DNA of 64,000 nt from Acidobacteriaceae bacterium TAA 166 (GTDB lineage Bacteria > Acidobacteriota > Terriglobia > Terriglobales > Acidobacteriaceae). A program made the position numbers and the translations under genes. The stretch covers positions 62,001 to 126,000 of the forward strand of contig ATWD01000002.1 in assembly GCA_000421065.1 (NCBI GenBank), read 5' to 3'. The notes under the pieces are model-generated. The model ran no database searches, was not told where the DNA came from, and saw nothing but the letters and a program-made list of their open reading frames with translations. The stretch's first letter is position 1; the number at the start of each line of letters is the position of its first letter. Positions 51,453 to 59,509 of this stretch are shown one piece after another.

Positions 51453-52988
51453 TCAGCCGTTCTGGCTGTCGGGGTGAAGGGTGCGGTAGCTGGCATTACC
51501 CTGCGACCAGACGAGCAGCAGCAGGTCCTTGCCGGGATTCTGGTGAATCTGATTTGCGAACTGGCTGGCCGTTGTCGTGGGCTTGCGGTCGACCTCGAGG
51601 ATGACGTCGCCCGGCTGGAGACCGGCGCCTTCGGCCGGGCTGGCGGGCCGCACGCTCTGAATGACGACTCCGTGAAGCTGGTCGGGAGCGTTGATCTGCT
51701 GCCGGGCGTCGGCGGTGAGGTCGCTCACGGCGAGACCCAGCTTGCCGCTCTGCGGTGCTCCCTCGGCTCCGTTGCTGGCGACCTCGGCATTCTTCTGGAA
51801 CTGACCGACGGTCAGGTTCAGAGTCATGGGCTTGCCGTCACGAAGCACGCCAAGCGAGATGCTTGTACCGGGCATAAGCTGGCTGATGCCAAGCTGCAGA
51901 GCGCCTCCGTTCGGGACCTTCTGACCGTTGAGCTGTGACACCACATCGCCGGTCCGGAGACCTCCCTTGCTTGCGGGCGAGTCCGGAGAGACCTGCGAGA
52001 TGATGGCCCCTGAAGCCTCCTGCAGGTTGAAGAAATGAGCGTTTGCCGGGGTTACGTCGTTCAAAGTAATACCGAGATAGCCGTGTTCGACATGTCCATT
52101 CTTCATCAGCTGTTCGGCGGTGGAGCGGACCAGCTGCGAGGGGATGGCGAAGCCGGCTCCAGCGAAGGAGCCGCTGTCGGAGATGATGAAGGTGTTGATG
52201 CCGACCAGCTCTCCGTGCGCGTTCACCAGGGCTCCGCCCGAGTTGCCGCGATTGATGGCCGCGTCCGTCTGGATAAAGCCGCCAGGCTTACGGGCGTCAT
52301 CGGAGAAGGGGTTGGGACGATCGACCGCGCTGACGATGCCGCGGGTAACAGAGAACTGGAAGTAGCCAAAGGGGCTGCCGAAGGCAAGCACCGTCTGGCC
52401 GGGGCGCAGCTTGCTCGAATCTCCCCAGGCGATGCTGGGAAGATCGTTGGCGCTGACCTTCACCACCGCGAGATCGGTGAGCTTATCGACGCCGACGAGC
52501 TTGCCTGCGAGGACGCGACGATCGTTGAGGGTCACCTTGATGTCGGTGGCGCCGTCAACGACGTGTCCATTGGTGACGATGTAGCCGTCGGGCGAGAGGA
52601 TGACTCCACTGCCGATGCCGTGCTCGATCTGCGGCTGCTGCGGTGCTCCGCGACGGCCGAAGAACTGGGCGAAGCCGGGGGGAAGGTCCTGATCCTGACC
52701 CTGGCCCTGGTCGTCATCGGCTCCCCCGATCTCATGCTGCTGTCCCTTCGAGGTGACCGAGATGTTGACGACGGCGGGGGTTACCCGCGACGCAACCGAC
52801 TCCATCGCCTGATCGAGAGAAGTGAGCGCGGAGACGCTGTGGTCGTCGAGAGGAGAGGCGCTGAAGGCCGCAGCGGCATGAACCCCGTTGCCGGCGATGG
52901 CAGCTCCCAGGATGACGGCTCCTGCCAGAGCGGCAGGGACAGCGAGTTTCTTGGATTTATCTACTAATTGATTAGTTGATGCAGGCAT
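51453..52988 (-). CDS. DegP/HtrA-type periplasmic serine protease
   Basis: A 511-residue Do-type protease. The N-terminal hydrophobic stretch (VPAALAGAVILGAAIAG, 17-33) directs export or anchors it. The trypsin-like domain has the triad His142 (VTNGHVVD), Asp172 (KLTDLAVVKV) and Ser250 (NRGNSGGAL). Two PDZ domains follow, with GYLGITLNDVTP and VSPDSPASKGGLRTGDVVSQ (first), and LGLAVSDLTAD and VRPASPAEGAGLQPGDVILE (second). It degrades or refolds damaged envelope proteins. The ATG has GGAGAG 7 bases ahead and lies 30 bases after blaR1. Codons 4-9 contain a dyad identical in plan to the one before blaI, so BlaI probably also controls this gene. Gln/Asp-rich linker near 90-122. Confidence 0.94.
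   Translation of the reverse strand: MPASTNQLVDKSKKLAVPAALAGAVILGAAIAGNGVHAAAAFSASPLDDHSVSALTSLDQAMESVASRVTPAVVNISVTSKGQQHEIGGADDDQGQGQDQDLPPGFAQFFGRRGAPQQPQIEHGIGSGVILSPDGYIVTNGHVVDGATDIKVTLNDRRVLAGKLVGVDKLTDLAVVKVSANDLPSIAWGDSSKLRPGQTVLAFGSPFGYFQFSVTRGIVSAVDRPNPFSDDARKPGGFIQTDAAINRGNSGGALVNAHGELVGINTFIISDSGSFAGAGFAIPSQLVRSTAEQLMKNGHVEHGYLGITLNDVTPANAHFFNLQEASGAIISQVSPDSPASKGGLRTGDVVSQLNGQKVPNGGALQLGISQLMPGTSISLGVLRDGKPMTLNLTVGQFQKNAEVASNGAEGAPQSGKLGLAVSDLTADARQQINAPDQLHGVVIQSVRPASPAEGAGLQPGDVILEVDRKPTTTASQFANQIHQNPGKDLLLLVWSQGNASYRTLHPDSQNG
52962..52977. promoter_or_regulatory. Putative BlaI operator at the start of the protease gene
   Basis: Read on the minus strand the 16 bases are AACTAATCAATTAGTA: half sites ACTAAT and ATTAGT with a 2-base centre. 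The blaI site at 54739-54756 has the same half sites and spacing. It overlaps codons 4-9 of the protease gene. A site inside the coding start would block elongation or an overlapping promoter. Confidence 0.6.
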
Positions 52989-53018
52989 AAAAATGCTCTC
53001 CTGTTGGGCGGTGTGTGG

Positions 53019-54320
53019 TTAGAGTTGAACGACGAGCCAGCCGCCTTCGACCGGGACGGCTGCATAAGAAGAACCTGTGCTCTCAGAGACGCCGAGCGCC
53101 GAGTGAGAGGAGATGGGGACGACCCTCCATCCGGTCATAACGATCCAGCCCTGCGGGTTCGGCCTAGACGGCTGACGAACAGTCTTGAGGACCGGGGCCT
53201 TGCGGCTGCGCGATGTATGGATCGCGAGGCTCTTTGGCTGCGGCTCCGGCATCACGGCCTTGACCAGCGTGGGTTTGAACCCGGAATGTGTCGCGCGTGC
53301 TAGGGGTTCGGCCGAGGGAATGGCTGATGCGTTCGCCTGAACCGCTGCGGAAGTTTCAGGAGAAAAGCGAACCAGCACAGGAGCATGGCGCAGCGCTCCG
53401 GCTGCCGCCAGAAGGCCCAAGACCAAACCACCGGTGACGATGTTCGCGACCGCCGGCTTCATGCGTCCTTCGGGTTTTTGCAGGATGCGGTGGACGCGGC
53501 GGGCGAGCTCGGACTTCTTCTCCCAGGCTCCGAGAGCGAGAGTGATGCCGCGGGTTAGCAGAGATGCCTCCGCCAGATGGGCGAGGCAGACAGCGTAGGA
53601 CTTGCGTGTCGCGGCGTGGGCCAGGACGCAGTCGTCGCAGGCCAGCTCGCGTTCGATGCAGAGCTGGCGTTCGATCCATCCCAGCGCGGGATTCAGGGGA
53701 AAGAGGATGAGGCTGATCTTCTGGATGAGATTGGTCCAGTCGTCACGGCGGCGGAGATGCTCCCTCTCGTGCAGGAGAACCTGCTCGAGCTCCTGAGGAG
53801 AGAGCCTGTGCAGAAGAGTCGGAGGAAGCAGAATCTTTGGGCGCAGAAATCCTACAACGCTGGGACGGTCGACCTCGGTTGAGGTGCAGAGCTGGGCCGG
53901 GCGCCGTCCGCTCTGTACGAGCTCTGCCAGATCGGATTCGACAGTGAGGGGTTGGGCGGTACGAGAGATACGCCGAAGCTCAAAGATGCTGTGAAGCAGG
54001 CGTATGGCTCGGACCGCCGAGAGCAGGGCCCAGAGTCCGGTGATCGCAAGAGCCCACCGAGCGTCGAGGTGGTACGAGCCGGATGCGGATGGAGAGGCAA
54101 CATGATCTCTGTCTGCGGCGAACGGAAGAAGGGGAAGCGAGAAGACGGTGAGCAGAACGGCGATCCAGATGAGAAAGCGAGTGGAGGCCTGGATGCCCGA
54201 GAACAGACGCAGGCAGACTCCCACCGCCGCTGTGAGCAGAACTCCTTCGCCGATGGCGTTGAGCAGGGAGCCCGAGAGGGCGCTCGAGAGCTGCAGAATC
54301 GTTGGCATCAGGTGCTCCAT
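53019..54320 (-). CDS. BlaR1-like M56 metallopeptidase (short form)
   Basis: A 433-residue membrane zinc protease of the BlaR1/MecR1 family. Membrane helices lie near 25-40, 49-66, 88-105 and 297-312. The cytoplasmic catalytic part has LLHEREHLRRRDD (HExxH at 184-188), and IERELACDDCVL (224-235) supplies the third ligand. Unlike BlaR1 of staphylococci (about 600 residues with a penicillin-binding sensor domain), the part after the last helix is only ~110 residues, rich in Pro, Lys and Ser, with no SxxK penicillin-binding motif, so beta-lactam is not sensed directly here. The ATG follows the blaI stop by 3 bases. In the family the protease cleaves BlaI to lift repression. Confidence 0.9.
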   Translation of the reverse strand: MEHLMPTILQLSSALSGSLLNAIGEGVLLTAAVGVCLRLFSGIQASTRFLIWIAVLLTVFSLPLLPFAADRDHVASPSASGSYHLDARWALAITGLWALLSAVRAIRLLHSIFELRRISRTAQPLTVESDLAELVQSGRRPAQLCTSTEVDRPSVVGFLRPKILLPPTLLHRLSPQELEQVLLHEREHLRRRDDWTNLIQKISLILFPLNPALGWIERQLCIERELACDDCVLAHAATRKSYAVCLAHLAEASLLTRGITLALGAWEKKSELARRVHRILQKPEGRMKPAVANIVTGGLVLGLLAAAGALRHAPVLVRFSPETSAAVQANASAIPSAEPLARATHSGFKPTLVKAVMPEPQPKSLAIHTSRSRKAPVLKTVRQPSRPNPQGWIVMTGWRVVPISSHSALGVSESTGSSYAAVPVEGGWLVVQL

Positions 54321-54323
54321 GGA

Positions 54324-54716
54324 CTAGCTCTCCTCCTCGTCGGGTGCGGTGGCGATGGCATCTTTCAGGCGTCGCAGCTCTTCGGGGCTGATCTCGTCAT
54401 CTCCAAGCAGCGAGAGAAGAAGGCGCTCGCGGGAGTTGCCGAAGAAGCGTTGCAGCAGCTGGCGAACCTCGCTTCGACCTGCTTCATGCTCGGCGACGCA
54501 GGGGCTGTAGAGAAAGGCGCGGCCCTCCTGGCGGTGACGGACGTAGCCCTTCTTTTCAAGGATCCGGATGGTGGTCAGAACGGAGGTATAGGCCAGAGGG
54601 GTTGTGTCCGAGAGCCCGGTGACGAGATCGGAGACGGCGGACTCACCGCGCTCCCACAGGAGCTTCATCAGCCTCAACTCGGCTTCGGTCAACGTGTTGG
54701 AGCGTTTCGGCGGCAT
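54324..54716 (-). CDS. BlaI/MecI-family repressor
   Basis: A 130-residue winged-helix repressor. The pattern TEAELRLMKLLWERGESAVS (10-29), TPLAYTSVLTTIRILEKKGY (39-58) and RAFLYSPCVAEHEA is typical of BlaI/MecI/CopY. The helix-turn-helix sits near 30-60 and the C-terminal helices dimerise. It leads the operon blaI-blaR1-protease, all on the minus strand with gaps of 3 and 30 bases. A near-perfect dyad 23 bases before its ATG should be its own operator. No strong ribosome site is visible upstream. Family and context are firm; the inducing signal is unknown. Confidence 0.92.
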   Translation of the reverse strand: MPPKRSNTLTEAELRLMKLLWERGESAVSDLVTGLSDTTPLAYTSVLTTIRILEKKGYVRHRQEGRAFLYSPCVAEHEAGRSEVRQLLQRFFGNSRERLLLSLLGDDEISPEELRRLKDAIATAPDEEES

Positions 54717-54738
54717 CGCGATCTGTAGGTAGGACGGA

Positions 54739-54756
54739 TAACTAATAAATTAGTTA
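54739..54756. promoter_or_regulatory. Putative BlaI operator before blaI
   Basis: TAACTAAT-AA-ATTAGTTA is an 18-base dyad with 8-base half sites and a 2-base centre, placed 23-40 bases upstream of the blaI ATG, where a promoter is expected. The same ACTAAT-N2-ATTAGT core occurs at the start of the downstream protease gene. Confidence 0.7.
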
Positions 54757-54805
54757 GCACCGATCCGGCAAGAGAGAGAAGGGAAGAGAGCAGTCATTAA
54801 ATAGA

Positions 54806-54831
54806 GAGGGCTCCGACGAATCGGAGCCCTC
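54806..54831 (-). terminator. Terminator after the phospholipase C gene
   Basis: GAGGGCTCCGA pairs perfectly with TCGGAGCCCTC (11 pairs, 4-base loop). It lies 21 bases past the phospholipase stop, and on the minus strand is followed by the moderately T-rich TCTATTTAATG. It separates that gene from the blaI operon. Confidence 0.8.
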
Positions 54832-54851
54832 AAGGGGATTGAGGCAGCAGA

Positions 54852-57002
54852 TTAAGCCTGGTTGACCAGCGTCTTCTCCTCGAGCTCGGAATAGTTGTGC
54901 GTGGCGGCGATGGCGGGATCCGTCACGCTGTCCTTACCGGTCTCTATATGGCCGGAGAGGCGCTGCTCGAAGCTGGAATCGCCCTCGGCATGAAGGATCA
55001 GGTCATACCATCCGTGCGTGGCGTCACGATTGAAGGTCTGGGTGGTGGACTGACCGAACCGGAGTTCGTGCTGGATCGTGTCGCCGCTGTAAACGTCGGT
55101 GATGGAGATCTTTTCCGTGGCGCCCAGGTTGATGATCTCCAGCACGATGGAGTTGCGGAAGGGGTTGTAGACGGCGATGACATTGAGATTGGCCTTCTGG
55201 TTCTTCGAGATGCTGCCCTTGAAGGAGCGCACGAAGCCATTGGGAGCGTAGATGGAGAGATCGTAGGTCGACTGGTTGGTCTCCTGGAGGTTCCAGGTGT
55301 CGGAGAGCTGATGTCCGGGCTCGACCGTGTAGCTCCAGGGACCGATGGGAGAGCTGGTCTGAACATTCGACCGGACGTGGAAGACAGCCGTCGCCTTGCC
55401 GGAGTTGATGAAGGAGAGCTCCATCGTCTGGCGATTCTGATTCACGGAGCTGAGGACCGAGAGCTCGTAGGGAACGGCGCGGGCCGGGCGGACTCCAGTC
55501 TCCTGAACCGGGAGCGACTGCTCCGAGGGAGGAGCCGGGACATAGTCCGGATGCCTCGCGTTGTCCGGCGGCTGGTAGGCAGCGGTGCTGGGCAGCGGCA
55601 CCGAAGCGGAGTTGGGAGAGGTGAAGTTGAACGCCGAGGAGAGGTCGCCGGTAACGGAGCGGCGCCATTTGGTGATGTTGGGCTCGTTGATGCCGTGGTA
55701 CTGATTGCCGAAGCGTCTTTCCACGAAACGGATGAGCGAGGTGTGGTCGAAGACCTCCGAGGACACATAGCCTCCCTTGGTCCACGGAGAGATGACGACC
55801 ATGGGAACACGCATGCCCAGACCGTAGGGACCAGCCTGATTCTCCGCGTTGCCGGGGAAGATCTCGTTCTCGATGGAGACGGTCGATTTGCCCTGGGCCT
55901 TGGTCATCGGCGGCGTGGGGGGAACGACGTGGTCGAAGAAGCCATCGTTCTCGTCGTACATCAGGAAGAAGACGGTCTTGCTCCAGACCTCCGGATTGGC
56001 GGTGAGGATATCCAGAACCTGCGAGACGTACCATGCGCCGTAGTTGGCGGGCCAGTTCGGATGCTCGGTGTAGGCCTCGGGAGCGGCGATCCAGGAGACC
56101 TGCGGAAGGTTTCCGCTCTTCACATCTTTTTCAAAATTATCGAAGAGCGATTGGCCAGCCTGAGCGTTGGTTCCGGTGCGCGCCTTCTCCGCCAGGGGCG
56201 ATCCCTGCGGTGCGTTTTGATACTGGTGGAAGTAGAGCAGGGAGTTGTCACCGTAGTTGCCGATGTAGGCGTTGTCGCTGGTCCATCCCCAGGAGCCGCT
56301 GGCGTTGAGGCCCTCGCCCATATCCTGGTAGATCTTCCACGAGACGCCGGCCTTTTCAAGGCGCTCGGGGTAGGTCGACCAGTCATAGCCGGCCTCGGCG
56401 TTGTCGATTACAGGACCGCCGGCCTTTCCATCGTTTCCGACCCAGCCGGTCCACATATGATAACGGTTCGGATCGGTGGGGCCCAGCAGGGAGGAGAAAT
56501 AGGCATCACATACGGTAAACGCATCCGCAAGGGCATAGTGGAAGGGAATGTCCGAGCGAGTGAGATGCGCCATTGTCGTGGTTCCCTTCTGCGGGACCCA
56601 CTGATCGTTGTTGCCGTTGTTCCAGGCGTTGTGGGTCGTGACCCAATCGTGAGCGAGGTCCTGAATGAACTGCAGGCCGAGATTCGGAGCGCCGGGGTGG
56701 AAGGGAAGAACGTAGTTCGAGCCATTCGGCTGATACCAGACGGGATTGCCGCTCGGCAGGGTGACGGGATGCGGGTCGCCGAAGCCGCGAACTCCGCGCA
56801 AGGTGCCGAAGTAATGATCGAAGGAGCGATTTTCCTGCATCATGAAGACGACGTGCTCGACGTCCTGAATGGTTCCGGTGCGATGATTTGCCGGAATCTC
56901 AAGCGCGCGGGCGATACTTGAAGGGAAGCTTGCTGTAAGCGCAGAGGTGCTAAGAAGCTGTAGAAAGCTGCGACGATCAATAGCCAAGGGGAGGCCTCGC
57001 AA
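54852..57002 (-). CDS. Phosphocholine-specific phospholipase C family enzyme, Tat-exported
   Basis: A 716-residue enzyme of the phospholipase C/acid phosphatase (AcpA-like) superfamily. A Tat signal, DRRSFLQLLSTSALTASF, is at residues ~9-26. Catalytic segments are VVFMMQENRSFDHYFGTLRG (~51-70), GPTDPNRYHMWTGW, and FFLMYDENDGFFDHVVPPTP, with RVPMVVISPWTKGG after it. The C-terminal ~200 residues are two beta domains (DUF756-type) seen in the Pseudomonas PlcN/PlcH group. It cleaves phosphocholine or phosphoethanolamine from lipids and releases phosphate-bearing head groups. TTG 57002 has no ribosome site; TTG 56987 has GAGG 7 bases ahead and keeps the Tat signal (AIDRRSFLQ), so I consider it at least as likely. 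Confidence 0.92.
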   Translation of the reverse strand: MRGLPLAIDRRSFLQLLSTSALTASFPSSIARALEIPANHRTGTIQDVEHVVFMMQENRSFDHYFGTLRGVRGFGDPHPVTLPSGNPVWYQPNGSNYVLPFHPGAPNLGLQFIQDLAHDWVTTHNAWNNGNNDQWVPQKGTTTMAHLTRSDIPFHYALADAFTVCDAYFSSLLGPTDPNRYHMWTGWVGNDGKAGGPVIDNAEAGYDWSTYPERLEKAGVSWKIYQDMGEGLNASGSWGWTSDNAYIGNYGDNSLLYFHQYQNAPQGSPLAEKARTGTNAQAGQSLFDNFEKDVKSGNLPQVSWIAAPEAYTEHPNWPANYGAWYVSQVLDILTANPEVWSKTVFFLMYDENDGFFDHVVPPTPPMTKAQGKSTVSIENEIFPGNAENQAGPYGLGMRVPMVVISPWTKGGYVSSEVFDHTSLIRFVERRFGNQYHGINEPNITKWRRSVTGDLSSAFNFTSPNSASVPLPSTAAYQPPDNARHPDYVPAPPSEQSLPVQETGVRPARAVPYELSVLSSVNQNRQTMELSFINSGKATAVFHVRSNVQTSSPIGPWSYTVEPGHQLSDTWNLQETNQSTYDLSIYAPNGFVRSFKGSISKNQKANLNVIAVYNPFRNSIVLEIINLGATEKISITDVYSGDTIQHELRFGQSTTQTFNRDATHGWYDLILHAEGDSSFEQRLSGHIETGKDSVTDPAIAATHNYSELEEKTLVNQA

Positions 57003-57155
57003 GGTGAGATGGGGTGCAAGGCGAGAGTATGGAGAGGTTATTGCGGGAACATGAATGTCTCGGAGAAAAGAAGTAGATTTTTATCCGGTTTGCGAGAATT
57101 GATCCTGCAGGTTTTTGCATGAGTGTTTGTATCTGGAGCCTGAAAGGAACTCAAT

Positions 57156-58241
57156 TTGCTTATGCTCAACTGGCTGCTGATCTTTGTGCCAATTACGATC
57201 GGGTTGGAGTTCCTGCGGCCTCAAGCCCACACCCTGATCTTTATCGCAGCCTGTCTTTCCATCCTTCCTTTAGCGGGATGGTTAGGACGAGCGACCGAAC
57301 AGATCTCCCATCATGCCGGTGAAGGGGTGGGGGGACTTCTCAACGCGACCTTCGGCAATGCCGCCGAGCTGATTATCGCGATTGCAGCTCTGCAAAAGGG
57401 CCTCTACGACGTAGTCAAAGCCTCGCTCACCGGCTCGATCATCGGAAACATTCTGCTGGTTTTGGGGGCTTCGGCGCTGACCGGAGGGCTCCGTTATAAA
57501 TCGCAACGCTTCAATGCGACCGCTGCCAGCGCACAGGCGACCCTGCTCACCCTGGCTGCGATAGGCCTCATCCTTCCAGCTGCCTTTCATCATCTTCAAG
57601 GCATTCCGAGAGCCGCCCCCGAAAATGCCCTCGGTCTGGATATCGCGATCGTTCTGCTTCTCGCCTATGCGTCGCATCTCGTGTTTTCTCTGCGAACCCA
57701 TAAGTCTCTCTTTAAAGGCAAGCCGGAGGAAGAGGAAGAAGAAGCTCCGTGGAGCATCTCCAAAGCCACGCTTGTTCTTGCCGCGGCAACGGCCATGATC
57801 GCCTGGATCAGCGAGATTCTGGTTGGCTCGGTTCAGCAGGCCGCGCTCTCCTTCGGTATGACGCAGGTCTTCGTCGGCGTGATCGTCGTCGCGATCATCG
57901 GCAACGCAGCCGAGCATAGCACTGCCGTGATGGCGGCCTTGAAGGACAGGATGGAGCTTTCATTCAGCATCGCCGTCGGAAGCAGCCTGCAGATTGCGCT
58001 GCTGGTCGCGCCTCTGCTGGTGATTCTGAGTCATTTTATTGGACCGCGCCCGATGGATCTGGCCTTCTCGCCTGCCGAGGTTCTGGCGATCTTTCTCTCG
58101 GTCCTTATCACATCGCAGGTGGCATCGGATGGGGAGACGAACTGGCTGGAAGGAACTCAACTTCTCGCCGTCTACCTTATTCTCGCCATCGTCTTCTACT
58201 TCCTGCCGGAGGCGGGAACGCAGTTGTCTTCGGGCCGCTAA
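57156..58241 (+). CDS. Calcium/proton exchanger (CaX family)
   Basis: A 361-residue cation/proton antiporter with 11 probable membrane helices. The two family repeats carry the metal-binding motifs GLLNATFGNAAELIIAIAAL (~61-80) and VVAIIGNAAEHSTAVMAALK (~247-266), which hold the essential Glu residues. An acidic loop (GKPEEEEEEAPW, ~188-199) separates the halves, as in CaX proteins. It exports Ca2+ in exchange for H+. TTG 57156 has AAGGA 7 bases upstream and fits better than ATG 57162. The gene is divergent from phospholipase C. Both may matter for envelope or calcium balance, but I see no direct link. Confidence 0.92.
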   Translation: MLMLNWLLIFVPITIGLEFLRPQAHTLIFIAACLSILPLAGWLGRATEQISHHAGEGVGGLLNATFGNAAELIIAIAALQKGLYDVVKASLTGSIIGNILLVLGASALTGGLRYKSQRFNATAASAQATLLTLAAIGLILPAAFHHLQGIPRAAPENALGLDIAIVLLLAYASHLVFSLRTHKSLFKGKPEEEEEEAPWSISKATLVLAAATAMIAWISEILVGSVQQAALSFGMTQVFVGVIVVAIIGNAAEHSTAVMAALKDRMELSFSIAVGSSLQIALLVAPLLVILSHFIGPRPMDLAFSPAEVLAIFLSVLITSQVASDGETNWLEGTQLLAVYLILAIVFYFLPEAGTQLSSGR

Positions 58242-58353
58242 ACGTCTTCTCCTGGAGAGAGACCGCTTCCATCTAGCCAGAAAATGAGAGGGAGGAGTAT
58301 CGTTTTCGATGATCGTCCCATTAGTTCTGCTTATGGGCGAGGAGGGTGATGGA

Positions 58354-59508
58354 ATGTTTTTAACCGAAGAACAGGAACAGTTAAGGAGAGAGGTCCGGGC
58401 CTTTGCGGAACGCGAGATTGCGCCTCATGTCTTGGAGTGGGATGAGAAGAGCGAGTTTCCCCATGCGGTGGTAAAAAAGCTCGGCGAGATGGGGCTTCTG
58501 GGGGTGATCTTTCCCGAAGAGCTGGGCGGAGCCGGGATGGGCTACGTCGAATATGTTCTCGCAATTGAAGAGCTCTCTCGCGTGGATGGCAGCGTGGGCA
58601 TCATCGTCGCCGCGCACAACTCCCTATGCGCGAACCACATTATGCTGGCGGGGAACGAGGAGCAACGCAGGCGCTGGATCCCCAGGCTCGCGAGCGGCGA
58701 ATGGCTGGGGGCCTGGGGGTTGACGGAGCCGGGTTCAGGCTCGGATGCCGGCGGTGCCCGGACGGTTGCGGTCAGGCGCGGCGACCGGTGGGTACTGAAC
58801 GGCTCGAAGACCTTCATCACCAACGGCACCTACGCGAACTGCGTGGTTGTGCTGGCGGTGACAGACAGGGAAAAAGGGACGCATGGGGGAATCTCCGCCT
58901 TCGTCGTCGAGAAGGGAACTGCCGGATTTCGCCCGGGGAAGAAGGAAAATAAGCTGGGCATGCGAGCCAGCGACACGGCGGAGCTGATCTTTGAGGATTG
59001 TGAGATTCCGGAGGAAAACCGGATTGGCAACCTGGGCGATGGGTTCAAGGATGCCATGCGCGTCCTGGATGGAGGCAGGATCTCGATTGCAGCTCTCAGT
59101 CTGGGGATGGCCCGGGGAGCCTTGGACGCGGCCGTGAGCTACGCCCAGCAGAGGCGGCAGTTTGGGAAGGCAATCAGCGAGTTCCAGGCGATCCAGTTCA
59201 AGCTTGCGGACATGGCGACACAGCTTGACGCCGCGTGGCTGCTGACCATGCGGGCCGCCACGATGAAAGACCGAGGGATGCGGGTGACGCGGGAGTCGGC
59301 CATGGCAAAGCTCTATGCCAGCGAGGCTGCCTGCAGGATCTGCGACGAAGGCGTGCAGATTCACGGAGGCTATGGGTTTATCAAAGACTACCCGGCGGAG
59401 AAGTTCTATCGGGACGTGAGATTGTGCCCGATCGGCGAGGGAACCAGCGAGATTCAACGAATGGTGATCGCGCGAGAGCTGCTGGGGAAGGCTCCGAGCA
59501 GAGGATAG
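58354..59508 (+). CDS. Acyl-CoA dehydrogenase
   Basis: A 384-residue flavoprotein of the acyl-CoA dehydrogenase family. ATG 58354 is chosen because GGAGG (58341-58345) is 8 bases upstream; the frame from 58309 adds 15 unlikely residues. Residues 1-120 are the helical N-domain, then GAWGLTEPGSGSDAGGARTV (FAD and substrate contact) and WVLNGSKTFITNGTYA form the beta domain. In the C-terminal domain YAQQRRQFGKAISEFQAIQF and IHGGYGFIKDYPAEKFYRDV are typical. The catalytic Glu is the first Glu of PIGEGTSEIQRMVIAREL. Chain length cannot be told. It lies 112 bases after the exchanger. Confidence 0.94.
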   Translation: MFLTEEQEQLRREVRAFAEREIAPHVLEWDEKSEFPHAVVKKLGEMGLLGVIFPEELGGAGMGYVEYVLAIEELSRVDGSVGIIVAAHNSLCANHIMLAGNEEQRRRWIPRLASGEWLGAWGLTEPGSGSDAGGARTVAVRRGDRWVLNGSKTFITNGTYANCVVVLAVTDREKGTHGGISAFVVEKGTAGFRPGKKENKLGMRASDTAELIFEDCEIPEENRIGNLGDGFKDAMRVLDGGRISIAALSLGMARGALDAAVSYAQQRRQFGKAISEFQAIQFKLADMATQLDAAWLLTMRAATMKDRGMRVTRESAMAKLYASEAACRICDEGVQIHGGYGFIKDYPAEKFYRDVRLCPIGEGTSEIQRMVIARELLGKAPSRG

Positions 59509-59509
59509 G

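Noticed and set aside
53019..54716. Beta-lactam resistance locus
   Set aside because: blaI and blaR1-like genes are present but there is no beta-lactamase and no penicillin-binding sensor domain; the partner is a protease.
54897..56921. 674-codon open frame on the plus strand
   Set aside because: Antisense to the phospholipase C gene; low-complexity Gly/Val/Arg translation without motifs.
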